A stretch of DNA of 64,000 nucleotides from Nocardioides sp. YIM 152315 (GTDB lineage: Bacteria > Actinomycetota > Actinomycetes > Propionibacteriales > Nocardioidaceae), in the NCBI RefSeq assembly GCF_029210375.1, contig NZ_JARGER010000028.1, positions 1-64,000 on the forward strand, read 5' to 3'. The notes below the pieces were generated by a model. It ran no database searches, was not told the DNA's origin, and worked only from the letters and a program-made list of their open reading frames with translations. A program made the translations under genes and the position numbers. Every line of letters begins with the position of its first letter. The first letter of the stretch is position 1. Below, piece after piece: positions 35,591 through 44,195 of the stretch.

Positions 35591-36904
35591 CGTCACGGCC
35601 GCCAGCGCCCGGTCGAGCTCCTCGTCGGTGACGCCGCCGAAGCCGACCACCAGGCCGGTCAGCGTCGCGGACCGGCAGTAGTCCGCGAGCAGGTTGACCT
35701 CGAACCCCGCGCGACGACCGGCGTCGCGGGCGCGCAGGGCGTCGGCCTGGGGGAGCAGCCAGGTGGAGTACATGCCGGCGAGCGGTCCGGCGAGCTCGGC
35801 GTACGGCGAGAGCGCGGCCGCCACCCGGGGCGCACGCTCCGCGTAGACCCGGCGCGCGGTGCGCACGACCTTGTCGACGTACCCGTCGCGCAGCAGCGCC
35901 AGGTACCCCCGCTGCACCGGCCACGGCGCGCCCTCGTGGGTGACGACGCGGCGCGCGTTGAGCGGGCCGAGCACGTCCGGAGGCGCGACCAGCCAGCCGA
36001 GACGCAGCGAGGGCGAGACCGACTTGGCGGCGGTGCCGAGATAGGCGACCCGGGTCCGGTCGAGGCTGGCGAGCGCCGGCACCGGGGCGACGTCGTAGCG
36101 GAACTCCGAGTCGTAGTCGTCCTCGACTACCACCGCCCCGGCCGCGCGCGCGGCGTCGAGCAGCACCATCCGGTCCGGGCCGGGCATCACGCGGCCCAGG
36201 GGGTGCTGGTGCGCCGGCGTGACGTACGCCGCCGCGACGCCGGCGAGGTCCGTGACCGGCCGGAGCGCGGGCAGGTCGCGCACCTCCCGCGCGCAGCCGC
36301 GCACGGTCTCGACCGCGGCGCGGTAGCCGGGGTCCTCGAGCGCGACGGGTCCCGGCGGCAGCACGGTCAGCAGGTGGCGCAGCCCGTCGGTGGTGCCGGA
36401 GGTGACCACGACCTCGTCGGCGTCGACGGGCACGCCGCGGGTGCGCGCGATCCGGTCGGCCAGCAGGGCCCGGAGCTCGGGCAGCCCGCGCGGGTCGTCG
36501 TACCCGCGCGGCGGTCGGGCCGTCGACACCTCCCGCCAGGCGCGGCGCCATCCGGCGGCGTGCCGCGGGTCGATCCACGGGGTGCCGGCGTCGAGACGGA
36601 CCAGCGGTCGCTCCGCGGGCGCGCGGCGGGGGAGGGGCACGGCGTCCCGGGCCGCGCCGTCCGCGGCCACGAACGTGCCCGCGCCGCGGCGCGCCTCGAG
36701 CCAGCCCTCGGCGAGCAGCTGCTCGTAGGCCTGCTCGGCGACCGAGCGGCTGACGCCGAGCTCGGCGGCGAGGGCGCGGCTGCTCGGGAGCCGGTCGCCG
36801 CGGGCCAGCGTGCCGGCGACGACCAGGTCGCGGATGCGGCCGGAGAGCTGCACGCCCAGCGAGCCCGGTGCGGTGCGGTCCAGGACGACGGGAAGCGTGG
36901 ACAC
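35579..36904 (-). CDS. MocR/PdxR-type transcriptional regulator with aminotransferase domain
   Basis: 441 residues. A GntR winged helix (about 15-85; GDRLPSSRALAAELGVSRS) is joined to a fold-type I aminotransferase-like domain. PLP-binding elements are SGTTDGLRHLL, EDDYDSEFRY and the Lys in YLGTAAKSVSPSLRLGW. Such proteins sense PLP or amino-acid adducts and control B6 or amine genes. The GTG at 36904 begins VSTLPVVLDRTAPGSLGVQL; no earlier start fits. Divergent from a flavin oxidase gene across 70 bp that contain three direct repeats, the first of which overlaps this start and so suggests autorepression. Confidence 0.88.
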   Translation of the reverse strand: MSTLPVVLDRTAPGSLGVQLSGRIRDLVVAGTLARGDRLPSSRALAAELGVSRSVAEQAYEQLLAEGWLEARRGAGTFVAADGAARDAVPLPRRAPAERPLVRLDAGTPWIDPRHAAGWRRAWREVSTARPPRGYDDPRGLPELRALLADRIARTRGVPVDADEVVVTSGTTDGLRHLLTVLPPGPVALEDPGYRAAVETVRGCAREVRDLPALRPVTDLAGVAAAYVTPAHQHPLGRVMPGPDRMVLLDAARAAGAVVVEDDYDSEFRYDVAPVPALASLDRTRVAYLGTAAKSVSPSLRLGWLVAPPDVLGPLNARRVVTHEGAPWPVQRGYLALLRDGYVDKVVRTARRVYAERAPRVAAALSPYAELAGPLAGMYSTWLLPQADALRARDAGRRAGFEVNLLADYCRSATLTGLVVGFGGVTDEELDRALAAVTSAL

Positions 36905-36938
36905 CAGATTGGCCTGCCAGACTGGTCGGGGATTGGCC
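36904..36938. promoter_or_regulatory. Candidate MocR operator (three direct repeats)
   Basis: CCAGATTGG at 36904, CCAGACTGG at 36917 and GGGGATTGG at 36928 lie in the same orientation, 13 and 11 bp apart, between the divergent MocR and oxidase genes. GATTGGCC also recurs exactly at 36907 and 36931. MocR proteins are dimers that bind direct repeats. Confidence 0.5.
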
Positions 36939-36974
36939 CGTGCGCACAGGCCACTTCTCCGACAGGCTACTCCC

Positions 36975-37694
36975 GTGACCACGACCGCGCCGCTCTCGCC
37001 CACTCCACGCACCACCGTCGGCCGCGGCCGCAACCGGATGGTCGACGACCGCGCCGAGCTACACGCCCTGCTGGCCGACGCGCTGGTCGCGCACCTGGGC
37101 GTCACCGTGTCGCGGGACGGCGTCGGCCATCCGCTGGTGCTGCCCACGGCGTACGGCGTCGACCTCGACGGTCCCGACGAGGGCGGGACGCTCTACCTGC
37201 ACGGCTCGGTGGCCGCCGGCTGGCTGCGCGCGTCGGAGGACGCGACCGTCTGCGTGACGGTCACCGAGCTCGACGGGCTGGTGGCGGGCAGGTCGGCCTT
37301 CCACCACTCGATGAACTACCGGTCGGCCGTCGTGATCGGCACCGCCCGCCCGGTCGACGACCCCGGCGAGCGCCGGCGCGCCCTCGACCTGATCGTCGAC
37401 CACATGATCCCCGGCCGGTCCGCCACGCTGCGCGCCTCGACCCGCAAGGAGCTCGCCGCCACGGCCGTGCTGGCCGTGCCGCTCCACGAGGCGTCGATGA
37501 AGGCCCGGTCCGGCGGACCGGTCGACGAGCCCTCGGACGTCGAGGCCGGCGTCTGGGGCGGGCACATCCCGCTGCGGCGGGTGGTCGGGGCGCCCGTGCC
37601 CGACAAGGACGCCGCGGGGCCGGTCCCGGCCGACGTCGTGCGCCGGGCGGCCGATCTCCAGGCTCCGGCGCCCCGGCTAGGGTTCGGCACATGA
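36975..37694 (+). CDS. Pyridoxamine 5'-phosphate oxidase family (FMN-binding split barrel) protein
   Basis: 239 residues. FMN-binding split-barrel protein of the group that includes PNPOx-like and NimA proteins (LVLPTAYGVDLDGPDEGGTLYLHG, ATVCVTVTELDGLVAG, MNYRSAVVIGTARPVDDPGERR). Cytoplasmic; could oxidise B6 vitamers or reduce nitro/flavin substrates. The divergent MocR regulator supports a B6 link, as an inference. The GTG at 36975 is preceded by CAGGCT six nt upstream. The stop overlaps the ndk ATG (ATGA). Confidence 0.82.
   Translation: MTTTAPLSPTPRTTVGRGRNRMVDDRAELHALLADALVAHLGVTVSRDGVGHPLVLPTAYGVDLDGPDEGGTLYLHGSVAAGWLRASEDATVCVTVTELDGLVAGRSAFHHSMNYRSAVVIGTARPVDDPGERRRALDLIVDHMIPGRSATLRASTRKELAATAVLAVPLHEASMKARSGGPVDEPSDVEAGVWGGHIPLRRVVGAPVPDKDAAGPVPADVVRRAADLQAPAPRLGFGT
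37678..37683 (+). promoter_or_regulatory. -10 box of leaderless ndk transcript
   Basis: TAGGGT inside the end of the oxidase gene, seven nt before the ndk ATG. Confidence 0.5.
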
Positions 37695-38101
37695 CCCAGC
37701 GCACCTTTGTCATCCTCAAGCCCGACGCGGTCCGCCGCGGCCTGGTGGGGGAGATCCTCTCCCGCTACGAGGCCAAGGGGCTGTCCATCGTCGCGATGGA
37801 GCACCGCACGATCGACGGCGCGCTGGCCGACCAGCACTACGCCGAGCACGTGGAGCGCGACTTCTACCCGCCGCTGCGCGCGTTCGTGACCAGCGGACCG
37901 CTGGTGTCGCTGGTGCTCGAAGGCGACGAGGCGATCGAGGTCGTGCGTGCGCTCAACGGCGTCACCGACGGGCGCAAGGCCGCGCCCGGCACCGTCCGTG
38001 GCGACCACTCGCTGTCCAACCGCGAGAACCTCGTCCACGGCTCGGACTCCGCGGAGTCCGCCGCCCGCGAGATCGGGATCTGGTTCCCCAGCCTGGGCTG
38101 A
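37691..38101 (+). CDS. ndk: Nucleoside-diphosphate kinase
   Basis: 136 residues, normal family length. FVILKPDAVRRGLVGEIL at the start and the active-site His in NLVHGSDSAESAAREIG. Transfers phosphate between NTPs and NDPs through a phosphohistidine. It overlaps the previous gene by ATGA but also has its own leaderless -10 box. Confidence 0.97.
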   Translation: MTQRTFVILKPDAVRRGLVGEILSRYEAKGLSIVAMEHRTIDGALADQHYAEHVERDFYPPLRAFVTSGPLVSLVLEGDEAIEVVRALNGVTDGRKAAPGTVRGDHSLSNRENLVHGSDSAESAAREIGIWFPSLG

Positions 38102-38119
38102 CCGCCACGAACTCTGGGC

Positions 38120-38148
38120 CGACCCGCCGGAAAGTTTCGGGCGGGTCG
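38120..38148 (+). terminator. Hairpin after ndk
   Basis: CGACCCGCCGGAAA and TTTCGGGCGGGTCG form a 14-bp stem with one mismatch and a single-base loop. Third copy of the GACCCGCCCGAA motif. Separates ndk from the mre operon. Confidence 0.75.
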
Positions 38149-38278
38149 GGGAATCCGCAGGTCACCCAGCGTGTCCTGCCGATGAGGCGTGCCCGTCGTT
38201 CGTAGCCTGTTGTCACTCCTTCCCCACCAGCACCACCCGACACCCAGCGCCGGGGGTGCGAAAGCGACAGGGCGTCAC

Positions 38279-39307
38279 ATGGCGAACAGCTTCATCGGCC
38301 GCGACATGGCCGTGGACCTCGGCACCGCCAACACCCTCGTCTACGTGCGCGGCAAGGGGGTGCTCCTCGACGAGCCGAGCGTGGTCGCGCTCAACGACAC
38401 CACCGGCGAGGTGCTGGCCGTCGGTCACGAGGCCAAGCGGATGATCGGGCGCACCCCCGACAACATCGCCGCGATCCGACCGCTCAAGGACGGCGTCATC
38501 GCCGACTTCGAGGCCACCGAGCAGATGCTGCGCTACTTCATCGCGCAGGTGCACCGGCGCCGCTACTTCGCGAAGCCCCGGATGGTCATCTGCGTGCCCA
38601 GCGGCGTCACCGCGGTCGAGCAGCGCGCCGTCAAGGAGGCCGGCTACCAGGCGGGCGCCCGCCGCGTCTACATCGTCGAGGAGCCGATGGCCGCCGCGAT
38701 CGGCGCCGGCCTGCCCGTGCACCAGCCCACCGGCAACATGGTCGTCGACGTGGGCGGCGGCACCACCGAGGTCGCCGTGATCTCGCTCGGCGGCATCGTC
38801 ACCAGCCTGTCGGTCCGGACCGCCGGCGACGACCTAGACCAGGCGATCGTCGCGTGGATGAAGAAGGAGCACGCGCTGATGCTCGGCGAGCGCACCGCCG
38901 AGGAGGTCAAGATGACGCTCGGCTCGGCGTTCCCGATGCTCGACGAGCCCGAGGCCGAGATCCGCGGCCGCGACATGGTCTCCGGCCTGCCCCGCACCGT
39001 CACCGTCTCGACCAGCGACGTGCGCCAGGCGCTCGAGGAGCCGCTGCACGCGATCGTGGACGCCGTCCGCACCACGCTCGACCAGACTCCGCCCGAGCTG
39101 GCCGGCGACATCATGGACCGCGGCATCGTGCTCACCGGTGGTGGCGCCCTGCTGCGCGGGCTCGACGAGCGGCTGCGCCACGAGACCGGCATGCCGGTCC
39201 ACGTCGCCGAGGCCCCTCTCACCTCCGTCGCCCTGGGCGCGGGCAAGTGCGTGGAGGAGTTCGAGGCGCTCCAGCAGGTGCTGGTCGGCGACCGGAGGCG
39301 CGGCTGA
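38279..39307 (+). CDS. mreB: Rod shape-determining protein MreB
   Basis: 342 residues. Actin fold with phosphate-1 motif MAVDLGTANTLVY, GNMVVDVGGGTTEVAV as phosphate-2 and GIVLTGGGALLRGLDERL as the adenosine motif. It forms membrane-bound filaments that orient lateral wall synthesis. The ATG at 38279 (MANSFIGRD) matches homologues; an upstream in-frame ATG would add a poorly conserved leader. First gene of a tight operon with mreC, mreD, mrdA and rodA. Its presence implies a rod cell or spore-type use of MreB. Confidence 0.96.
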   Translation: MANSFIGRDMAVDLGTANTLVYVRGKGVLLDEPSVVALNDTTGEVLAVGHEAKRMIGRTPDNIAAIRPLKDGVIADFEATEQMLRYFIAQVHRRRYFAKPRMVICVPSGVTAVEQRAVKEAGYQAGARRVYIVEEPMAAAIGAGLPVHQPTGNMVVDVGGGTTEVAVISLGGIVTSLSVRTAGDDLDQAIVAWMKKEHALMLGERTAEEVKMTLGSAFPMLDEPEAEIRGRDMVSGLPRTVTVSTSDVRQALEEPLHAIVDAVRTTLDQTPPELAGDIMDRGIVLTGGGALLRGLDERLRHETGMPVHVAEAPLTSVALGAGKCVEEFEALQQVLVGDRRRG

Positions 39308-40215
39308 TGGCGCGCGACCGCCGGCCCTGGGGTCGCGATCCCGACCGCCGGCGCCAGAAGACCTCGGTGCTCGTCGCGCTCGTGCTCGCGAGCCTGACGC
39401 TGATCACGCTCGACTCCCGCACCTCGTCGCCGGTCGACCCGGCGCGCCGTGCGGTCGGGGAGGTGTTCGGGCCGATCGAGGTCGCCACGGCCAGCGCCAT
39501 CCGGCCGTTCACGGCCGTGCCCGACTGGTTCCGCTCCCACGACGCGATGCAGCAGGACCTGCTCGACCTCCAGGCCGAGAACTCCGACCTCCGCTCGCAG
39601 CTGGCAACCGACGACTACAACCGCAACCGGCTCCAGGAGTACGACGGCCTCACCGCCGCCGCCCGCAGCATCGGCTACTCCCTGGTGCCCGCCCGGGTCG
39701 TCGGGCTGGGACCCTCGCAGTCGTTCTCGAGCACCGTCACGATCGACGCCGGCTCCGACGCCGGCATCCACCCCGACCTGACCGTCGTCAACAACGACGG
39801 GCTCGTCGGCCGGGTGCTGCGGGTGACCCGCACGACCGCCACGGTGCTGCTCGTCGTGGATCCCGACTCCGTCGTCGGCGGCCGGGTCGGCCGCAGCATG
39901 GACGTCGGCTTCGTGCACGGCCGCGGCGTGCTCGGCAGCGACGGTCGCCTCGACCTCGAGCTCGTCGACGACAGCGCCGTGCCGTCCAAGGGGGACACCG
40001 TCGTGACCTGGGGGAGCGAGGCCTCCGGGCCCTACGTCTCCGGTGTGCCGATCGGTCGCATCACCAGCGTCTACACCAGCGTGCGCGACAGCGCCCAGCG
40101 CGCCGTCGTCGACCCGTACGCCGACCTCGGCGCGCTCGACCTCGTCGGCGTCGTCGTCCCCAGCGGCACCGACAGCGACCGCGCCGTCATCGAGGCCGAC
40201 GGGGGACTGAGGTGA
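39307..40215 (+). CDS. mreC: Rod shape-determining protein MreC
   Basis: 302 residues. A basic cytoplasmic N-terminus, one membrane helix (VLVALVLASLTLITL), a coiled coil (about 75-110; MQQDLLDLQAENSDLRSQL) and an extracellular double beta-barrel domain with family motifs RVVGLGPSQSFSSTVTIDAG, GLVGRV and VDPYADL near the end. Bridges MreB to PBP2/RodA. The ATG overlaps the mreB stop by one base. Confidence 0.94.
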   Translation: MARDRRPWGRDPDRRRQKTSVLVALVLASLTLITLDSRTSSPVDPARRAVGEVFGPIEVATASAIRPFTAVPDWFRSHDAMQQDLLDLQAENSDLRSQLATDDYNRNRLQEYDGLTAAARSIGYSLVPARVVGLGPSQSFSSTVTIDAGSDAGIHPDLTVVNNDGLVGRVLRVTRTTATVLLVVDPDSVVGGRVGRSMDVGFVHGRGVLGSDGRLDLELVDDSAVPSKGDTVVTWGSEASGPYVSGVPIGRITSVYTSVRDSAQRAVVDPYADLGALDLVGVVVPSGTDSDRAVIEADGGLR

Positions 40216-40222
40216 CCAGACG

Positions 40223-40735
40223 ATGAACGCCGCTCGCGCCGCCATCGCCGCCGCCGCCGTCGCGGTCGCCCTGGCGCTCCAGGTCTCCTTCTTCCCCCAC
40301 CTCGCCTGGGACGGCATCGTCCCCAACCTGGTGCTGCTCGTCGTCGTCGGCGCGGCCCTCGCCCGAGGTCCGCAGTTCGCGGCGGTGCTCGGTTTCGCGG
40401 CCGGCCTCGCGCTCGACCTCGCGCCGCCCGCCGACCACGTGGCCGGCCGGTGGGCGCTCGCACTGGTCGTCGTCGGGTACGTCGCCGGCCGCGTGCGCCG
40501 CGACGCCCGCCCGACCCCGGGCACGGTGCTCGCGACGGTCGCCGCGTCGTCGTTCGTCGGCACCTCGGTCTTCGCGCTCTCCGGGCTGCTGCTGCAGGAC
40601 CCGGTGATGGGCATCCCCGAGCTGCTCGAGGTCGTGCTCGTCGGCGTGCTCTGGGACGTGCTGCTCACGCCGCTCGTGCTCCCGCCGGTGATGGCGATGT
40701 TCCGCCACCTCGAGCCCGACCGGACGCTCGCCTGA
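40223..40735 (+). CDS. mreD: Rod shape-determining protein MreD
   Basis: 170 residues, five to six hydrophobic helices, starting MNAARAAIAAAAVAVALALQ. Little conserved sequence, as usual for MreD; the assignment rests on size, topology and position between mreC and mrdA. The stop overlaps the mrdA ATG by one base. Confidence 0.9.
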   Translation: MNAARAAIAAAAVAVALALQVSFFPHLAWDGIVPNLVLLVVVGAALARGPQFAAVLGFAAGLALDLAPPADHVAGRWALALVVVGYVAGRVRRDARPTPGTVLATVAASSFVGTSVFALSGLLLQDPVMGIPELLEVVLVGVLWDVLLTPLVLPPVMAMFRHLEPDRTLA

Positions 40736-42855
40736 TGGCGGCTCGTCAGTCGGCGCCGCGCACCGGCCGCCTGCGGCTGGTCGTGATCCAGGTCCTGGTC
40801 TTCTCCCTGTTCGCGACGCTGCTCGTGCGGCTCTACTACCTCCAGGTCGTGGGCGGCGACGAGTACCACGCCCGCGCGGCGTCGCAGTCGGTGCGCGAGA
40901 TCGTCGTGCAGCCGCAGCGGGGCCTCATCGTCGACGACCAGGGCCGTCCGCTCGTCGCCAACCGCACGTCCTGGGTCGTCTCGATCGACCGCACCGTGCT
41001 CGGCAAGCTGACCCCACACCAGCAGGACCTGCTCGTCGAGCGGGTCTCGGACGTCGTCCACGTCCCGGCAGGGCGGATCCGGAGGTCGCTGGTCACCTGC
41101 GGCGAGGACGGTTCCGAGCCGGGCGTGTGCTGGAACGGCTCGCCGTACCAGCCCGTGCCCGTCGCCTCCGACGTGACCAAGACGGTGGCGCTGCGCGTGC
41201 TCGAGCAGCCCGAGGACTTCCCGGGCGTGCTCGCCGAGCAGCAGAGCGTGCGCGCCTACCCCCGGCCGTTCGGCATCAACCTCGCCCACGTGCTCGGCTA
41301 CCTCAGCCCGATCACCGAGGACGAGCTCGACGCCGCGCGCGACGACGACGACCGGTCGGTCAACGGCGCCTCGGTCGTCGGCCGCGCCGGCATCGAGCAG
41401 GAGTACGACGAGTTCCTGCGCGGCATGCCCGGCTACCGCAGCGTCGCCGTCGACTCGATGGGTCGGGTCCTCGGCGACGACGGCGAGGTCGCCGGCACGC
41501 CGGGCGACACGCTGGTCACCAGCATCGACGCCAAGGTCCAGTCGGTCGTCGAGCAGCAGCTCGCGCAGACGATCCGGACCGCGCGGCAGACCTACGACCC
41601 CGTCACGCACAAGAACTACGTCGCCGACTCCGGTGCCGCGGTCGTCATGGAGGCCCGGACCGGGCGCCTCGTCGCGATGGCCAGCCAGCCGACCTACGAC
41701 CCCGAGACCTGGGTCGGCGGGATCAGCAAGAAGCAGCTGGCGCGGCTCTACTCCGACGAGGCGGGCAACCCGCTGCTCGGCCGCGCCACCCAGGGCCAGT
41801 TCGCACCGGGCTCGACCTGGAAGCCGATCATGACGGTCGGGGCGCTCAACAACGGCTTCACCCCCGCCACCCGCTTGAACTGCTCCTCGGGCCTGCAGGT
41901 CGGCAACCGCTGGTTCAAGAACTACGAGTCCGCGTCGTACGGCATGATCGGCTTCGACCAGGCCCTCCAGCTCTCCTGCGACACCTTCTTCTACCGGGTC
42001 GGGCTGTCGTACTGGCAGCAGTACGGCACCGACCCGACGAACGTCGACGCCAAGGACCCGCTCGTCGAGGAGGCCAAGAACTTCGGCTTCGGATCGGAGA
42101 CCGGCATCGACCTCCCGGGCGAGGCGAGTGGGCGGATCGCCGACCGGAAGTGGAAGCTCGAGTACTGGAAGTCCATGAAGGACTACTACTGCAAGATCGA
42201 CGAGGACGGCTCGGGGAAGCAGGACTTCCTGCACGTCTTCGCCCACGAGTTCTGCCTCGAGGGCAACTACTACCGCGCCGGCGACGCCGTGAACTACTCG
42301 ATCGGTCAGGGCGACACGATCGTCACGCCACTCCAGCTCGCCCGCGCGTACGCCGCGATCTCCAACGGTGGCACGCTCTACGAGCCGCGGATCGGCAAGG
42401 CGATCGTCAGCCCCGACGGCCGGCTGCAGAGGCTGATCAAGCCGAAGGTGCAGGGGAAGCTCGACGCCTCGAAGGAGAGCATCGACTACGTCAACCAGGC
42501 GCTGCTGGGCACGCCGAGGACCGGCACCCTGGCGTGGAAGTTCGGGGGGTTCCCGCTCGACAAGGTCCACATCCGTGGCAAGACCGGCTCCGCCGAGGTG
42601 CACGGCAAGCAGTCGACCTCGTGGATCGCGTCGTTCGACGAGAACTACGTCGTCATCATGATGGTCGCCCAGGCAGGCACCGGCTCGGGCACGTCGGGAC
42701 CGGCCGTCCGCAAGATCTGGGAGAGGCTCTACGGCGTCGACGGCATGACCGTGAGCCCCGACCGTGCCGCGATCCCGGGCACCACGCCGCCGGGCGGGCT
42801 CCCCACGTTCACCCGGGACGGCACGATCCTGCCGCCCGCGCGGGAGGAGGACTGA
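40735..42855 (+). CDS. mrdA: Penicillin-binding protein 2 (elongation transpeptidase)
   Basis: 706 residues. A short cytoplasmic tail, one membrane helix (VVIQVLVFSLFATLLVRLYYL), a dimerisation domain, and a transpeptidase domain with active-site Ser in GSTWKP (SxxK), the SCD-type motif in LQLSCDTFFYR (SxN-equivalent) and GKTGSAEV (KTG). Cross-links peptidoglycan during elongation with RodA. Carries an insert with several Cys and Trp residues around CKIDEDGSGKQ, absent from compact PBP2s. Directly followed by rodA. Confidence 0.95.
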   Translation: MAARQSAPRTGRLRLVVIQVLVFSLFATLLVRLYYLQVVGGDEYHARAASQSVREIVVQPQRGLIVDDQGRPLVANRTSWVVSIDRTVLGKLTPHQQDLLVERVSDVVHVPAGRIRRSLVTCGEDGSEPGVCWNGSPYQPVPVASDVTKTVALRVLEQPEDFPGVLAEQQSVRAYPRPFGINLAHVLGYLSPITEDELDAARDDDDRSVNGASVVGRAGIEQEYDEFLRGMPGYRSVAVDSMGRVLGDDGEVAGTPGDTLVTSIDAKVQSVVEQQLAQTIRTARQTYDPVTHKNYVADSGAAVVMEARTGRLVAMASQPTYDPETWVGGISKKQLARLYSDEAGNPLLGRATQGQFAPGSTWKPIMTVGALNNGFTPATRLNCSSGLQVGNRWFKNYESASYGMIGFDQALQLSCDTFFYRVGLSYWQQYGTDPTNVDAKDPLVEEAKNFGFGSETGIDLPGEASGRIADRKWKLEYWKSMKDYYCKIDEDGSGKQDFLHVFAHEFCLEGNYYRAGDAVNYSIGQGDTIVTPLQLARAYAAISNGGTLYEPRIGKAIVSPDGRLQRLIKPKVQGKLDASKESIDYVNQALLGTPRTGTLAWKFGGFPLDKVHIRGKTGSAEVHGKQSTSWIASFDENYVVIMMVAQAGTGSGTSGPAVRKIWERLYGVDGMTVSPDRAAIPGTTPPGGLPTFTRDGTILPPAREED

Positions 42856-42856
42856 G

Positions 42857-44032
42857 ATGCGCCTGCCCCGGATCGACTGGGTGCTCCTCGTCGCCGTCCT
42901 GGCGCTGGTCACGCTGGGCACCCTGCTCGTCTGGTCGGCGACCAGTCAGCGGGAGGACCTGACCGGCGGCGACCCGTCGGCGTACCTGCGCAAGCAGCTG
43001 GTCAACATCGTCATCGGCGTCGTGCTGATGGCCGTCGTCGTCGCCACCGACCACCGGTGGGTGCGGATCGTCGCGCCACTCGTCTACGTGGCGTCGATCG
43101 CGGGCCTGGTGCTGGTGCTCACGATGGGTACCGCGGTCAACGGGTCGCGGTCGTGGCTCCAGCTCGGCGGGATGACGATCCAGCCATCGGAGTTCGCCAA
43201 GCTCGCCGTGGTGATCGGGATGGCACTGTGGGTGGCCGAGCGGGCCGACGCGCGGCGCGGGCGGTCGTCCCGGGGCAACGGCGGCATCGGCGACGTCGTC
43301 GGCATGCTGGCGATCGCGGGCCTGCCCGCGGCGCTGATCCTGCTGCAGCCCGACCTCGGCACGATGCTGGTCCTCGCGGCGACCGTGCTGGGAGTCGTCG
43401 CCGTCTCCGGGGCGCCGCGCCGCTGGCTCGCGCTGCTCGTGGCCGGTGGCGTCACGGCCGCGGTCGCCGCGGTCGCGGCGGGCTTCCTCAAGCAGTACCA
43501 GGTCGACCGCTTCCTGGCCTTCACCGATCCGAACCTCGACCCGCGCGGTGCGGGCTACAACGTCGAGCAGGCCCGGATCGCGATCGGCAGCGGCGGCCTC
43601 TTCGGCGAGGGCCTCTTCGACGGCTCGCAGACCCGGGCCGGCTTCGTCCCCGAGCAGCACACCGACTTCGTGTTCACGGTCGCGGGGGAGGAGCTCGGGC
43701 TGCTGGGCGCCGCGCTGCTGGTCGTCCTGCTGGGCCTGGTGATCTGGCGAGCGCTGGTCATCGCCGCTCGCACCGACGACCTGTTCGGGCGGCTCGCGGC
43801 CGCCGGGATCGCCTGCTGGTTCGCCTTCCAGGCCTTCCAGAACATCGGCATGTGCCTGGGCATCATGCCCGTCACGGGCGTCCCGCTGCCGTTCGTGTCG
43901 TACGGCGGCAGCTCGATGTTCGCGGGCATGCTCGCCGTCGGCCTGCTGCAGAACATCCACCTGCGCGCGCAGGCGGCGCCGGCCGCCCGGCTCGCGCCGC
44001 CGCGGGTGCTCGCCGTGCGGGGCGCCTCCTAG
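42857..44032 (+). CDS. rodA: Peptidoglycan glycosyltransferase RodA (SEDS family)
   Basis: 391 residues, about ten membrane helices. SEDS signatures: NGSRSWLQLGGMTIQPSEFA, LLQPDLGTMLVL with the catalytic-type Asp, TDFVFTVAGEELGLLG and PVTGVPLPFVSYGGSS near the end. Polymerises lipid II with PBP2. Its TAG stop lies inside the left arm of a 168-bp inverted-repeat element. Confidence 0.95.
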   Translation: MRLPRIDWVLLVAVLALVTLGTLLVWSATSQREDLTGGDPSAYLRKQLVNIVIGVVLMAVVVATDHRWVRIVAPLVYVASIAGLVLVLTMGTAVNGSRSWLQLGGMTIQPSEFAKLAVVIGMALWVAERADARRGRSSRGNGGIGDVVGMLAIAGLPAALILLQPDLGTMLVLAATVLGVVAVSGAPRRWLALLVAGGVTAAVAAVAAGFLKQYQVDRFLAFTDPNLDPRGAGYNVEQARIAIGSGGLFGEGLFDGSQTRAGFVPEQHTDFVFTVAGEELGLLGAALLVVLLGLVIWRALVIAARTDDLFGRLAAAGIACWFAFQAFQNIGMCLGIMPVTGVPLPFVSYGGSSMFAGMLAVGLLQNIHLRAQAAPAARLAPPRVLAVRGAS

Positions 44033-44195
44033 TGCCGCGACTGGTAACCCTTGCCCTGCGAGCGTCGTCCAGCGCGTGCTCTCGCAAGGCGCCGGAGCGA
44101 AGTCATACCGAACCGTCTTCCGAGCGACGGCAACGCAGCGAGAGTGCGTGATGGGCGGCGCGCAGCGGACGAAGGTTGCCGGTCGCGGTACTAGG
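44028..44195. repeat. 168-bp element with about 25-bp imperfect terminal inverted repeats (MITE-like)
   Basis: Left end CCTAGTGCCGCGACTGGTAA; the right end read in reverse is CCTAGTACCGCGACCGGCAA. The match extends a few bases further on each side, with three or four differences plus one inserted C. The ends overlap the TAG stop of rodA and the stop of the convergent antiporter gene. The interior has partial self-complementarity (CTCTCGC repeated on both strands). It is either an unusual bidirectional terminator or a small non-autonomous mobile element. Confidence 0.65.

Noticed and set aside
38668..42921. Very long open frame antisense to the mre operon
   Set aside because: Its codons are complementary to the strongly conserved mreB, mreC and mrdA genes; such frames arise from high GC at third positions. 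No start signal and no family-like sequence.
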